From Rubrivivax gelatinosus IL144 (GTDB taxonomy: Bacteria > Pseudomonadota > Gammaproteobacteria > Burkholderiales > Burkholderiaceae_C), in NCBI RefSeq assembly GCF_000284255.1, contig NC_017075.1, positions 372,001 to 436,000 of the forward strand: a stretch of DNA of 64,000 bases, written 5' to 3'. Positions 24,158 through 33,320 of the stretch are shown here, piece after piece. Position 1 is the stretch's first letter. Every line of letters starts with the position of its first letter. Made by a program: the position numbers and the translations under genes. Under the pieces are notes generated by a model that worked only from the letters and a program-made list of their open reading frames with translations, did no database searches and was not told where the DNA came from.

Positions 24158-25177
24158 ATGCAACAGCCCCCCTTCGCGGCGCCCGAACTGGTCTGCCCCG
24201 CGGGCTCTCTGCGGGCCCTCCAGTTGGCCGTCGACGCCGGCGCCGACACGGTCTACCTGGGCCTGAAGAACGCCACCAACGCCCGGAACTTCGCCGGCCT
24301 GAACTTCGACGACGCCCAGGTCCGAGAGGGCATCGCCTACGCACACAAGCGCGGCCGCAAGGTCCTGATGGCGCTGAACACCTTCGCCCAGTCGGCGGAC
24401 GTGACGCCCTGGTACCGCGCGGTCGACACGGCGGTGGACTTCGGCGCCGACGCGCTGATCTGCGCCGACACCGCGGTGATGGCCTACGCCACGCGCACGC
24501 ACCCCGAGCTGCGTCTGCACCTGTCGGTGCAGGCCTCGGCGACGAGCTACGAGGCGATCAACTTCTACCAGCGCCACTACAACATCCAGCGCGCGGTGCT
24601 GCCGCGCGTGCTGACGCTGCAGCAGGTGCAGCACGTGCTGCGCAACACCTCGGTCGAGATCGAGTGCTTCGCCTTCGGCAGCCTGTGCGTGATGGTCGAA
24701 GGCCGCTGCACGCTGTCGTCCTACGCCACCGGCCAGTCACCGAACAACGTCGGCGTCTGCTCGCCGCCGTCGGCGGTGCGCTGGACCGACACGCCGACGG
24801 GCGTCGAGTCGCGCCTGGGCGGCATGCTGATCGACCACTACGCGCCCGACGAGCCGCGCGGCTACCCGACGATCTGCAAGGGCCGCTTCGTCGTCGAAGG
24901 CAAGCGCGACTACGCCATCGAGGAGCCGACCAGCCTGAACACGCTGGCCATCCTGCCCGAGCTGATGAAGATGGGCGTCAAGGCGCTGAAGATCGAAGGC
25001 CGCCAGCGCAGCCCCGCCTACACCGAGCAGGTGACCAAGGTCTGGCGCCAGGCGATCGACGCCGCCAAGGCTTCGCCCGACCGCTTCAGCGTGCAGCCGA
25101 CCTGGACCGCCACGCTGGGCCACCTTGCCGAAGGCCAGCAGCACACCCTCGGCGCCCTGGACCGCCCGTGGCGGTAA
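24158..25177 (+). CDS. ubiU: O2-independent ubiquinone biosynthesis protein UbiU (U32 peptidase-like)
   Basis: Iron-sulfur subunit of the UbiUV complex needed for oxygen-independent hydroxylation in ubiquinone synthesis. The 339-residue protein has the U32 fold start (ELVCPAGSLRALQLAVDAGADTVYLGL) and the cysteine cluster IECFAFGSLCVMVEGRC, GVC and TICKG, which matches the four [4Fe-4S] ligands of E. coli UbiU. EGRQRSPAY is the usual family motif near the end. It begins at ATG 24158 and is followed 4 bases later by ubiV and then ubiT. The divergent region shared with nrdD carries an FNR-like site. The gene triad makes the assignment stronger than peptidase U32 similarity alone. Confidence 0.9.
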   Translation: MQQPPFAAPELVCPAGSLRALQLAVDAGADTVYLGLKNATNARNFAGLNFDDAQVREGIAYAHKRGRKVLMALNTFAQSADVTPWYRAVDTAVDFGADALICADTAVMAYATRTHPELRLHLSVQASATSYEAINFYQRHYNIQRAVLPRVLTLQQVQHVLRNTSVEIECFAFGSLCVMVEGRCTLSSYATGQSPNNVGVCSPPSAVRWTDTPTGVESRLGGMLIDHYAPDEPRGYPTICKGRFVVEGKRDYAIEEPTSLNTLAILPELMKMGVKALKIEGRQRSPAYTEQVTKVWRQAIDAAKASPDRFSVQPTWTATLGHLAEGQQHTLGALDRPWR

Positions 25178-25181
25178 GAGC

Positions 25182-26111
25182 ATGAGTTCCGAACGCATTT
25201 CGCTCACCGTCGGCCCGGTGCTGACCTACTGGACGCGCCAGGCGCTGATGGATTTCTATGCCGGCGTCGCCGAATCGGCCGCCGACACCGTCGTGCTGGG
25301 CGAGGTCGTCTGCTCGCGCCGCTACGAGTTCAAGCTCGACGACTGGCTGGACCTGGCCGCCGACCTGCGCGCCGCCGGCAAGGAGATCGTGCTCGCGACG
25401 CAGGGCCTGATCGAGTCCGAGGCCGACCTGCGCGTCGTGCGCCGCATCGCCGAGCAGCGCGACTACCTCGTCGAAGCCGGCGACGCCTCGGCGCTGGCGG
25501 TGCTCGAGCCCGCCGGCGTGCCGTTCGCGATCGGCCCGCACCTGAACGTCTACAGCCGCGCCGCGCTCGAAGAGCACGCCGGTTTCGGCGCCGTGCGCTG
25601 GACGGCGCCGGCCGAACTGCCGCTGGAAGCGATGGGCCGCGTCAACCCGGCCGCCGACCCGGTCAAGGCCGGCGAGACGCCGGTGGCGACCGAGGCCTTC
25701 GGCTTCGGCCGCATGCCGCTGGCGTTCTCGGCGCGCTGCTTCACCGCGCGCCACCACCGGCTGAGCAAGGACCAGTGCGAGTTCCGCTGCCAGGACTACC
25801 CGGACGGCCTGCTGCTGTCGACCAGCGACGGCAAGCCCTTCCTGGTGCTCAACGGCATCCAGACCCAGGGCGCGGCGCAGCATTGCCTGATCGAGCAGCG
25901 CGAGCAGATCGTCGCCAACGGCGTGCGCCGTCTGCGGCTGTCGCCTTGCTCGCAGCACTTCACGACCGTCGTTGCCTGCTTCGAGCAGGTGATGAACCAG
26001 GGCGCACCGGCTGCCGCCGCGCGCCGTGAACTCGAGGCCATCGCACTGCCGGGCGGCCTGGCCAACGGGTACGCGCAAGGTCGCGCCGGCATGGAATGGA
26101 AAGCCGCATGA
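25182..26111 (+). CDS. ubiV: O2-independent ubiquinone biosynthesis protein UbiV (U32 family)
   Basis: Partner of UbiU. The 309-residue protein has the U32-like barrel and the UbiV cysteine set: one near the N-terminus (GEVVCSRRYEF, Cys44) and three in the middle (SARCFTARHH..KDQCEFRCQDYPDG), expected to bind a [4Fe-4S] cluster. ATG 25182 is 4 bases after ubiU and the stop overlaps the ubiT start (ATGA). It works in the cytoplasm with UbiU, probably using prephenate as oxygen donor according to published work on the E. coli proteins. Confidence 0.9.
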   Translation: MSSERISLTVGPVLTYWTRQALMDFYAGVAESAADTVVLGEVVCSRRYEFKLDDWLDLAADLRAAGKEIVLATQGLIESEADLRVVRRIAEQRDYLVEAGDASALAVLEPAGVPFAIGPHLNVYSRAALEEHAGFGAVRWTAPAELPLEAMGRVNPAADPVKAGETPVATEAFGFGRMPLAFSARCFTARHHRLSKDQCEFRCQDYPDGLLLSTSDGKPFLVLNGIQTQGAAQHCLIEQREQIVANGVRRLRLSPCSQHFTTVVACFEQVMNQGAPAAAARRELEAIALPGGLANGYAQGRAGMEWKAA

Positions 26112-26560
26112 GCACCAAGTCCCACGCCTTCGTCGCGCCGCGCTCACTGGCCGAGCTGCACGCGCTGGCTGCCGCCAAGGTCAAGCCCCTCGTGCAGCGC
26201 CTGCCGATGCAGCCGCCCAGCATGGTGCTGGCGCTGGCGATGAACAAGCTCTTGCTGCCGCGTCTGCCGGCCGACGCCAAGGCGGCGCTGTCGGGCCGCA
26301 GCGTCGAGGTCGCGGTCACCGACCTGGGCCTGGCGATGAAGCTGCAGCTCGGCGAACGCGGCTTCGTGCTCGCGCCGCAGAGCAAGCCGGTCGCGCTGCG
26401 CATCGCCGCCGCGCTGCCCGACTACCTGCGCCTGCTGCGCGGCGAGGACGACGCCGACCGCCTGTTCTTCGAGCGCGCCCTGGTGATGGAAGGCGACACC
26501 GAGATGGGCCTGGTGCTGAAGAACACGCTCGACGCGCTCGGGCCGCTGTTCCGCTTCTGA
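26108..26560 (+). CDS. ubiT: UbiT-like SCP2 sterol-carrier domain protein
   Basis: A 150-residue SCP2-like lipid-binding protein, predicted to carry polyprenylated ubiquinone intermediates for the anaerobic pathway, in place of the aerobic accessory protein UbiJ. The SCP2 pattern lies between about residues 70 and 140: VTDLGLAMKLQLGERGFVL, PDYLRLLRGEDDADRLFF and GDTEMGLVLKNTLDAL. It overlaps ubiV by 4 bases and ends the ubiU-ubiV-ubiT operon. A hairpin follows at 26586-26607. Confidence 0.88.
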   Translation: MSTKSHAFVAPRSLAELHALAAAKVKPLVQRLPMQPPSMVLALAMNKLLLPRLPADAKAALSGRSVEVAVTDLGLAMKLQLGERGFVLAPQSKPVALRIAAALPDYLRLLRGEDDADRLFFERALVMEGDTEMGLVLKNTLDALGPLFRF

Positions 26561-26585
26561 CCGGGCGCAAATGATCGTGGGGTCG

Positions 26586-26607
26586 AAATTGCGCTTTCGC
26601 GCAATTT
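26586..26607. repeat. hairpin/inverted repeat downstream of ubiT
   Basis: AAATTGCGC (26586-26594) and GCGCAATTT (26599-26607) form a perfect 9-bp stem with loop TTTC, 25 bases past the ubiT stop. There is no terminal T-run, so it may be a weak terminator, an RNA stabiliser, or an operator for the chemoreceptor gene. Its A/T content stands out from the local background. Confidence 0.45.
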
Positions 26608-26734
26608 GACCGCTTCGGAGCGTTTCAAGGCCGATAAACCGGTCTTTTGCAACGACCGCCGTCGCTGTTCTTCCCGATGATCGTCGCAGGCGCCCCCGCC
26701 CGGGGTGCCGGCTCGATCCTCGAAGAAGAACGGC

Positions 26735-28477
26735 ATGAACATCACCGCTTTCACCGTGCGCACCCGGCTGCTGGTCAGCTTCGGGGCGCTCGCTTCCCTC
26801 GTGCTCGTGGTCTGCGGCTTCGCGCTGCATGCCCAGTGGAAGAGCTACCGGGTCTTCGCCAGCTACGTCAACGAGGATGCGCAGCGGCTGCAGCTCTCCA
26901 ACCGGGTGCTCGATGCGGCCAATGCGCGTGCGATCGGCGCCCGTGACCTGGTCATCGTCGACTCCGAGACCGAGCGCGCCGCGCTGAAGTCGGCCGTCGG
27001 CCAGGCCGACCAGCGTGTGCAGCAGAACCTCGCGCGCCTGAAGCAGGCGCTCGCCACCGCCGACGACATCGGCGAGCGTGAGCGCGAACTCTTCAGCACG
27101 ATCGAACGCATCGAGGCCGAGTACGGCCCGGTGGCGCGCGCGATCGTCGATCTCGGCGCCTCGGGCCGGCGCGAGGAGGCGATCCGCCGCATCGACGAGC
27201 AGTGCCGCCCGCTGCTGGCGCGGCTGATCGCCGCCGCCGACGCCTATGTCGAACACGGCAACAAGCTGGCGGCCGAGCACGTCGCGCTGGCCGACGCCGC
27301 GTTCGCCGCGCAGCGCTGGCTGCTGGTCGGTGTCGGCCTGGCCGCGATGCTGCTGGCCGGCGTGCTGGCCCACCTGGTGACGCGTGGCATCACGCGGGCG
27401 CTGGGGGCCGAGCCGGGTGAACTCGGCGCGGCGGCTTCGCGCGTGGCCGACGGCGACCTGGGTCCGGTGCCGGGTGCCGAACACGCGCCGGCCGGCAGCG
27501 TGCTGGCTTCGCTGGGCGCGATGCAGCGCAGCCTGGCGCAGATCGTCGCCCAGGTGCGTTCGGCTTCCGATTCGATCGCCACCGGTTCGGCGCAGATCGC
27601 CACCGGCAACGCCGACCTGTCGCAGCGTACCGAGACCCAGGCCTCCAACCTGGCCGAGACCGCGGCCTCGATGGACGAGATGAGCGCCTCGGTGCGCCAC
27701 AACGCCGAGACCGCGCAGCAGGCGACGCAGCTCGCCGGCTCGGCCAGCGGCGTGGCGCGCCAGGGCGGCCAGGTCGTCGGCGCGGTGGTCTCGACGATGC
27801 AGGAGATCAGCGACAGCTCGCGCCGCATCGCCGACATCACCGGCGTCATCGACGGCATCGCTTTCCAGACCAACATCCTGGCGCTCAACGCCGCCGTCGA
27901 AGCCGCGCGTGCCGGCGAGCAGGGCCGCGGCTTCGCGGTCGTCGCCGGCGAGGTGCGCTCGCTGGCCCACCGAGCCGCCGAGGCGGCACGCGAGATCAAG
28001 TCGCTGATCGGCAGCTCGGTCGAAAAGGTCGAGGCCGGCTCGCGCCTGGTCGGCGACGCCGGCCGCACCATGGACGAGATCGTCGCCCAGGTGCAGCGTG
28101 TGGCCGACCTGATCGGCGAGATCGGCCATGCGACGACCGAGCAGACCGCCGGCATCGCCCAGGTCAGCACCGCCGTCGGCGGCCTGGACCAGGCGACGCA
28201 GCAGAACGCCGCACTCGTCGAAGAGAGCGCCGCGGCCGCCGAGAGCCTGCGCCAGCAGGCCGCGCGGCTGACCACGCTGGTCAGCGTCTTCCGCCTCGGC
28301 GCCGGCGAGGCCGCGCCGGTGGCCGCCGTGCCCGCCGCTGCGGCGCGGCCGACTACGACGGCGCCGCAGCGCCCGGCGCGCCCCGCGCCGCTGCCGACCA
28401 CGAAGAGCCGGCCGGCTTTGCCCGCTCCGGCGGCTGTCGCGCCGGCCTCGGCCGGCGACGACTGGACCAGCTTCTGA
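26735..28477 (+). CDS. methyl-accepting chemotaxis protein (Tsr/Tar type)
   Basis: A transmembrane chemoreceptor of 580 residues. It has TM1 at about residues 10-32, a periplasmic four-helix-bundle ligand domain (about 33-190), TM2 at about 193-213, and a HAMP-like linker. A long coiled-coil signalling domain follows, with the hairpin tip [20 protein letters not shown] and [15 protein letters not shown]. The last about 60 residues are Ala/Pro-rich and end in DDWTSF, similar to the NWETF-type tether that recruits CheR/CheB. ATG 26735 begins an expected N-terminus ([17 protein letters not shown]). The ligand is unknown. The gene is monocistronic between the ubi operon and the acyl-phosphate operon. 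Confidence 0.9.
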   Translation: MNITAFTVRTRLLVSFGALASLVLVVCGFALHAQWKSYRVFASYVNEDAQRLQLSNRVLDAANARAIGARDLVIVDSETERAALKSAVGQADQRVQQNLARLKQALATADDIGERERELFSTIERIEAEYGPVARAIVDLGASGRREEAIRRIDEQCRPLLARLIAAADAYVEHGNKLAAEHVALADAAFAAQRWLLVGVGLAAMLLAGVLAHLVTRGITRALGAEPGELGAAASRVADGDLGPVPGAEHAPAGSVLASLGAMQRSLAQIVAQVRSASDSIATGSAQIATGNADLSQRTETQASNLAETAASMDEMSASVRHNAETAQQATQLAGSASGVARQGGQVVGAVVSTMQEISDSSRRIADITGVIDGIAFQTNILALNAAVEAARAGEQGRGFAVVAGEVRSLAHRAAEAAREIKSLIGSSVEKVEAGSRLVGDAGRTMDEIVAQVQRVADLIGEIGHATTEQTAGIAQVSTAVGGLDQATQQNAALVEESAAAAESLRQQAARLTTLVSVFRLGAGEAAPVAAVPAAAARPTTTAPQRPARPAPLPTTKSRPALPAPAAVAPASAGDDWTSF

Positions 28478-28515
28478 GTCGGCGGCGGCGCTGTCGCGCG
28501 ACCCCGACGGCTCGC

Positions 28516-28529
28516 TTGATGCACGTCAT
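28516..28529 (+). promoter_or_regulatory. FNR/CRP-family-like site upstream of the MaoC-phosphotransacylase operon
   Basis: TTGAT-GCAC-GTCAT has the exact left half of TTGAT-N4-ATCAA and a partial right half (TCA). It lies about 140 bases before ATG 28663. The 11-mer CGCTTGATGCA around it is identical to that at the nrdD/ubiU site, which makes a shared regulator more likely. Confidence 0.4.
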
Positions 28530-28531
28530 GT

Positions 28532-28558
28532 GCAGTGCAGCAAAACGGCTTGCACTGC
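28532..28558. repeat. inverted repeat upstream of the acyl-phosphate operon
   Basis: GCAGTGCA (28532-28539) and TGCACTGC (28551-28558) are perfect 8-bp arms with an 11-base spacer. Its right arm read on the minus strand (GCAGTGCAAG, 28558-28549) is identical to 23966-23975 in the nrdD/ubiU region. It may be an operator or a leader hairpin. Confidence 0.45.
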
Positions 28559-28662
28559 GCGCCGCCGCACGGCGCTAGGCTGAGCGCCTCACACGGCGCG
28601 GCCGCTGGCGGCCAGAATCGGTCTGTCGGGCGCATCGCCGAGACGCCAGCGAGGACGGATTC

Positions 28663-30069
28663 ATGGGTGCTCACGAAGGCCTGATCGAGAACCTGACCTA
28701 CGACGAGCTGCGTCCGGGCCAGCGCGCGCAGATGATGCGCACGCTGTCGATGGACGACATCAACGCCTTCGCGCTGGTCTCCGGCGACGTCAACCCGGCG
28801 CACGTCGATGCCGAGTACGCCGAGGGCACGCGCTTCAAGGGCGTCATCGCGCACGGCATGTGGGCCGGCGCGCTGATCTCCAGCCTGCTGGGCACCGAGT
28901 TCCCCGGCCCGGGCACGATCTATCTCGAGCAGAGCCTGCGTTTCCACCGCCCGGTGCACGTCGGCGACACGCTGACGGTGGGCGTCACGGTGGCCGAGAA
29001 GGACGACGCGACGCGCAACGTGGCGCTCGACTGCATCGTGCTGAACCAGCATGGCGACCAGGTCGTCACAGGCCGCGCGCTGGTGCGCGCGCCGACGCAG
29101 AAGATCGTGCGTCCGCGCACGGCGATGCCGACGATGCACCTCTTCGACCCCGAGGCGCGGCTCGAAGCCTGGGTGCAGACGCTGAGCGGCCACCTGCCGG
29201 TGCGCTGCGTCGTCGTGCACCCCTGCGACGAAGGCTCGCTGCACGGCGCGCTCGACGCGCGCGCGCACGGGCTGATCGAGCCGGTGCTCGTCGGCCCGGC
29301 GCTGCGCATCCGCACGCTGGCCGAGCAGATGCAGGTTTCGCTCGACGGCCTCGAACTCGTCGACGTGCCGCACAGCCACGCCGCCGCGGTCGCCGCCGCG
29401 GCGCTGGCCGCACGCGGCGAGGCGCAGATGCTGATGAAGGGCAGCCTGCACACCGACGAGCTGATCAAGGCCGTGCTCGACGAGAGCTCGCTGCGCACCG
29501 GGCGTCGCATGTCGCACGTCTACCGCTTCGAGGTGCCGGCGTATCCGAAGCCGCTGCTCGTCACCGACGCGGCGATCAACATCGCGCCGACGCTGGCCGA
29601 GAAGGCCGACATCGTGCGCAACGCCGTCGAGCTGGCGCACGCGCTGGGCGTGCACCAGCCGTTGGTCGCGCTGCTGTCGGCGGTGGAGACGGTGACGCCG
29701 CGGCTGGCCTCGACGCTGGACGCCGCGGCGCTGTGCAAGATGGCCGACCGCGGCCAGATCACCGGCGCGCTGCTCGACGGCCCGCTGGCCTTCGACAACG
29801 CGATCTCGGTCGAGGCCGCGCGCATCAAGAACATCGAGTCGCCGGTGGCCGGCAACGCCGACATCCTGGTCGTGCCCGACCTGGAGGCCGGCAACATGCT
29901 CGCCAAGCAGCTGGAGTACCTGGCCGGCGCGGCGAGCTGCGGCGTCGTGCTCGGCGCCCGCGTGCCGATCGCGCTGACCAGCCGCGCCGACGCGCCGATC
30001 TCGCGCATGGCCTCGGCGGCGCTGGCCGGCGTCGTCGCGCGCGCCATCGCGGCCGGGAAGGCACGATGA
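28663..30069 (+). CDS. bifunctional MaoC-like (R)-hydratase / phosphate acyltransferase
   Basis: A 468-residue fusion. Residues about 15-145 form a MaoC hotdog domain with the hydratase pattern FALVSGDVNPAHVDAEYA and GVIAHGMWAGALIS. Residues about 165-465 form a phosphate acetyl/butyryl-transferase domain ending with VAGNADILVVPDLEAGNML and ALTSRADAPISRMAS. It would hydrate enoyl-CoA and interconvert acyl-CoA and acyl phosphate; chain length is uncertain. The start overlaps nothing upstream, and its stop overlaps the acetate kinase start (ATGA). With the kinase and a PHA synthase it forms one operon, linking acyl-CoA overflow, ATP formation and polyester storage. FNR-like and palindromic sites lie upstream. 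Confidence 0.9.
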   Translation: MGAHEGLIENLTYDELRPGQRAQMMRTLSMDDINAFALVSGDVNPAHVDAEYAEGTRFKGVIAHGMWAGALISSLLGTEFPGPGTIYLEQSLRFHRPVHVGDTLTVGVTVAEKDDATRNVALDCIVLNQHGDQVVTGRALVRAPTQKIVRPRTAMPTMHLFDPEARLEAWVQTLSGHLPVRCVVVHPCDEGSLHGALDARAHGLIEPVLVGPALRIRTLAEQMQVSLDGLELVDVPHSHAAAVAAAALAARGEAQMLMKGSLHTDELIKAVLDESSLRTGRRMSHVYRFEVPAYPKPLLVTDAAINIAPTLAEKADIVRNAVELAHALGVHQPLVALLSAVETVTPRLASTLDAAALCKMADRGQITGALLDGPLAFDNAISVEAARIKNIESPVAGNADILVVPDLEAGNMLAKQLEYLAGAASCGVVLGARVPIALTSRADAPISRMASAALAGVVARAIAAGKAR

Positions 30070-31247
30070 GCGGCGCACCGCGCGACGCGGTGCTGGCGCT
30101 CAACGCGGGGTCCTCGTCGCTGAAGTTCGGGGTCTACGAGCGCCAGGGCCCGGCCCTGTGGACCGGCCTCTTCGAAGGCCTGGAGCCCGGCGGCACGCCG
30201 AGCTGGCACCTTGCCGGCGAAACCGCGCGCGCGCTGCTGCCGGCGCCGGGGCAGGACGGTTTCGCCGCCGCGCTGGACGCGCTGCTGGCCTTGTTGGCGG
30301 CGCGCGGGCGGCGGCTGGCGGCGGTGGCGCACCGCGTGGTGCACGGCGGCGAGCGCTGCGTCGCGCCCTGCGTGCTCGACGCCGAACTGCTGGCCTATCT
30401 GCACACGCTGGAGCCGCTGGCGCCGCTGCACCAGCCGCACAACCTGGCCGGCGTCGCCGCGATTCACCGCGCGCAGCCGGCGCTGCCGCAGCTGGCGTGT
30501 TTCGACACCGCCTTCCACGCGAGCATGCCCGAGGTCGAACGCCGGCTGCCGCTGCCGCGCGACTTCGAGTCGCGAGGCCTGCGCCGCTACGGCTTTCACG
30601 GCCTGTCCTACGAGTCGGTCGCCGGCACGCTGGCCACCGTCTCGCCGCGCGCCGGCGGCCGGCTGCTGATGGCCCACCTGGGCAACGGCGCCAGCCTCTG
30701 CGGCGCGATCGGCGGGCGTTCGGTCGCCTCGTCGATGGGCCTGTCGGCGCTGGACGGGCTGATGATGGGCACCCGCAGCGGCGCGCTCGACCCCGGCGTG
30801 CTGCTCTACCTGTGGCGCGACGGCTGGACGCTGGAGCAGGTCGAGCGCCTGCTCTACAAGCAGTCGGGCCTGCTCGGCGTGTCCGGGCTGTCGGCCGACA
30901 TGCGCACGCTGCGCGCCAGTGCCGAACCGGCGGCGGCCGAGGCGATCGCGCTCTTCACCCACCGCCTGCTGCGCGAAGCCGGCGCCATCGTCGCCGTGCT
31001 CGGCGGGCTGGAGCTGCTGGCCTTCACCGGCGGCATCGGCGAACACGACGCGCAGCTGCGCGAAGACGTCGCCGCCGGGCTGGGTTTCACCGGCCTGGTG
31101 CTCGACCCCGCCGCCAACCGCGCTGCGCCGCCCGACCGGCCGGTGCCGGTGCACGCTGCCGGCAGCGCGGTCGAGGTCTGGGTCGTGCCGACCGACGAAG
31201 GCCGCGTCGCCGCCGACGCCGCCTTCCGCCATCTCGACGCTGCCTGA
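30066..31247 (+). CDS. ackA: acetate (acyl) kinase
   Basis: Converts acyl phosphate and ADP to carboxylate and ATP. The 393-residue protein has the ASKHA features of acetate kinase: LALNAGSSSLKFGVY at the start, RVVHGGE, FDTAFHASMP, RYGFHGLSYE, the adenosine region HLGNGASLCGAIGGRSVASSMG, and FTGGIGEHD near the end. It overlaps the phosphotransacylase gene by 4 bases and is followed 16 bases later by the PHA synthase gene. Its substrate may be acetate or a longer acid such as butyrate or propionate, given the fusion partner upstream. Confidence 0.92.
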   Translation: MSGAPRDAVLALNAGSSSLKFGVYERQGPALWTGLFEGLEPGGTPSWHLAGETARALLPAPGQDGFAAALDALLALLAARGRRLAAVAHRVVHGGERCVAPCVLDAELLAYLHTLEPLAPLHQPHNLAGVAAIHRAQPALPQLACFDTAFHASMPEVERRLPLPRDFESRGLRRYGFHGLSYESVAGTLATVSPRAGGRLLMAHLGNGASLCGAIGGRSVASSMGLSALDGLMMGTRSGALDPGVLLYLWRDGWTLEQVERLLYKQSGLLGVSGLSADMRTLRASAEPAAAEAIALFTHRLLREAGAIVAVLGGLELLAFTGGIGEHDAQLREDVAAGLGFTGLVLDPAANRAAPPDRPVPVHAAGSAVEVWVVPTDEGRVAADAAFRHLDAA

Positions 31248-31263
31248 GTTCCGAGGAGTCCGC

Positions 31264-33033
31264 ATGCACAACCCGAACGTCGCCGCCGCCGTGCTGGCCG
31301 ATCCCGCGCTGGACCCGGCGCTGGCCGCGGCGCGCCGCCTCGACAGCCATTTCCACGCCGCCGTCGCGCCGGCCTTCTCAGGCCTGTCGCCGATCTCGCT
31401 GGCGCTGGCCTGGCAGGACTGGGCGCTGCACCTGGCGACGCAGCCGGCCACCGCGCTGGCGCTGTTCGCGCGTGCCCAGCAGTCCTGGCTGCAGGCCTGG
31501 GGCGAGATGCTGGGCCATGCCGAACCCGGCAACGGCGACGCGCGTTTCGCCGCCCCGGCCTGGAAACACTGGCCCTGGGCGCCGGCGGTGCACGGCTGGC
31601 ACGCCGCCGAACGCTGGTGGCAGGACGCGACCGACCTGCGCGGCGTCGATCCGCACCACCGCGAGGTCGTGCGCTTCTTCGCCCGCCAGTGGCTGGACAT
31701 GCTGGCGCCGTCGAACGCCGGCCTGGCCAACCCCGAGGTGCTGCAGCGCACCGCCGAACGCGGCGGCGCCAACCTCGTCGACGGCACGCTGCACGCGCTG
31801 GACGACTGGCGGCGCCAGCACGGGCTGGAGCCGCTGCGCACGCCCGAGCGGCGTTACGAACCCGGTGTCGACGTCGCCGTGACGCCGGGCCAGGTGGTCT
31901 GGCGCAACCACCTCGTCGAGCTGATCCAGTACCTGCCGCTGACCGCCTCGGTGCAGGCCGAGCCGGTGTTCATCGTGCCGTCGTGGATCATGAAGTACTA
32001 CATCCTCGACCTGTCGCCGCACAACTCGTTCGTGAAGTGGCTGGTCGAGCAGGGCCACACGGTCTTCATCCTCAGCTGGCGCAACCCCGACGAGTCGGAC
32101 GCGCTGCTGGCGATGCAGGACTACCTGGAGCTCGGCATCTTCGACCCGCTGGCGCAGATCGCCCGGATGATTCCGGGGCGGCGCGTTCACGCCTGCGGCT
32201 ACTGCCTGGGCGGCACGTTGCTGTCGCTGGCCGCGGCGGCGCTGGCGCGGCCGGGGCGCATCGCACGCGCCGAGCTGCTGCCCGAGCTGGCCAGCGTCTC
32301 GCTGCTGGCTGCCGAGACCGACTTCAGCGAACCCGGCGAGATGGGCGTGCTGATCGACGAGTCGCAGGTCACGCTGCTCGAGGACATGATGGCCGAACGC
32401 GGTTTCCTCACCGGCGCGCAGATGGCGGGCTCCTTCGCCTACCTGCATTCGCGCGACCAGGTCTGGTCACGCCGGCTGCGCGAGTTCTGGCTCGGCGAGC
32501 CCGACAGCCCCAACGACCTGATGGCCTGGAACGCCGACCTGACGCGCATGCCGGCGGCGATGCACAGCGAGTACCTGCGCCGCTGCTACCTGCGCAACGA
32601 GATCGCCGAAGGGCGTTTCCCGGTCGAGGGGCGCGCGGTGTCGCTGTCGGACATCGCGGCGCCGATGTTCGTCGTCGGCACCGAGAAGGACCACGTCTCG
32701 CCGTGGAAGTCGGTCTACAAGATCCACCGCCTGGCCGACACCGCGATCAGCTTCGTGCTGACCAGCGGCGGCCACAACGCCGGCATCGTCAGCGAGCCCG
32801 GCCACGCCAACCGGCGCTACCGCATGGCCACGCGCGAGGCCGACGGCGCCTGGGTCGACCCCGAGGCCTGGGCCGAGCAGGCGGCGCGCCACGAAGGCTC
32901 GTGGTGGACCGCCTGGCACGACTGGCTGCTGGCCCAGGGCAGCGGCGAAACCGCCAAGGCGCGCACGCCGGCCAAGGCCGACGTCGTCTGCGCCGCGCCG
33001 GGCACTTACGTCCACCAGTGCTGGCGTGACTAA
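31264..33033 (+). CDS. poly(3-hydroxyalkanoate) synthase-like alpha/beta hydrolase (class I type)
   Basis: Polymerises (R)-hydroxyacyl-CoA into polyester granules. The 589-residue protein has the N-terminal PhaC domain (GWHAAERWWQDATDLRGVDP), then an alpha/beta-hydrolase fold. The lipase-like box has the catalytic cysteine (ACGYCLGGTLLSLA), and the Asp (GTEKDHVSPWKSVYK) and His (SGGHNAGIVSEPG) complete the triad. IVPSWIMKYYILDLSPHNS is typical of PhaC. Length fits class I. It is not next to phaA/phaB but to an acyl-phosphate pair, a known variant arrangement, so it is probably a second PHA synthase. ATG 31264 follows the acetate kinase stop after 16 bases, with GAGGAG upstream. Confidence 0.9.
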   Translation: MHNPNVAAAVLADPALDPALAAARRLDSHFHAAVAPAFSGLSPISLALAWQDWALHLATQPATALALFARAQQSWLQAWGEMLGHAEPGNGDARFAAPAWKHWPWAPAVHGWHAAERWWQDATDLRGVDPHHREVVRFFARQWLDMLAPSNAGLANPEVLQRTAERGGANLVDGTLHALDDWRRQHGLEPLRTPERRYEPGVDVAVTPGQVVWRNHLVELIQYLPLTASVQAEPVFIVPSWIMKYYILDLSPHNSFVKWLVEQGHTVFILSWRNPDESDALLAMQDYLELGIFDPLAQIARMIPGRRVHACGYCLGGTLLSLAAAALARPGRIARAELLPELASVSLLAAETDFSEPGEMGVLIDESQVTLLEDMMAERGFLTGAQMAGSFAYLHSRDQVWSRRLREFWLGEPDSPNDLMAWNADLTRMPAAMHSEYLRRCYLRNEIAEGRFPVEGRAVSLSDIAAPMFVVGTEKDHVSPWKSVYKIHRLADTAISFVLTSGGHNAGIVSEPGHANRRYRMATREADGAWVDPEAWAEQAARHEGSWWTAWHDWLLAQGSGETAKARTPAKADVVCAAPGTYVHQCWRD

Positions 33034-33221
33034 GGCGGGTCGGCGGACCGCGCGACGAAACGCGTGACCGCGGCGATCAGCGCGCGGTGCGGCAGGTCGC
33101 CGCAGCCTGGCAGTTCCAGCAGCACCGTGCCGGGCGGCGCGTCGCGGCCGATCCCGCGCCACCCGATGCGCACGGCGCGGCCGTCGGAGCGCAGGTCGCA
33201 GAACGAAGTCGGTGGCGGCAT
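33030..33221 (-). CDS. small hypothetical protein (63 aa)
   Basis: I do not recognise it. An open frame from ATG 33221 to TAG at 33030 encodes 63 residues (middle part GRDAPPGTVLLELPGCGDLP, helix ALIAAVTRFVARS), with a mostly balanced composition for this genome. Its stop overlaps the end of the PHA synthase gene. No clear ribosome-binding site is present. It may be real, or a chance frame in GC-rich DNA. Confidence 0.35.
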   Translation of the reverse strand: MPPPTSFCDLRSDGRAVRIGWRGIGRDAPPGTVLLELPGCGDLPHRALIAAVTRFVARSADPP

Positions 33222-33284
33222 CGCGCGACCACTACCCGGCGTGCCGGCTTGAGCCTTCGGTCGCCGGGGCCTTGGCGCGGCTTT

Positions 33285-33314
33285 TTGGCGCTGCGGCTGC
33301 GCCCGGCCCAGAAT
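33285..33314 (+). promoter_or_regulatory. candidate promoter for a small RNA
   Basis: TTGGCG (33285-33290) and CAGAAT (33309-33314) are separated by 18 bases, a plausible sigma-70 pair, each matching 4 of 6 consensus bases. Transcription would begin near 33321, immediately before the structured segment at 33321-33392. Confidence 0.4.
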
Positions 33315-33320
33315 GGCTTC

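Noticed and set aside
27244..30078. Long minus-strand open frame across the chemoreceptor and phosphotransacylase genes
   Set aside because: It runs antisense to two genes of known families and has low-complexity shadow composition.
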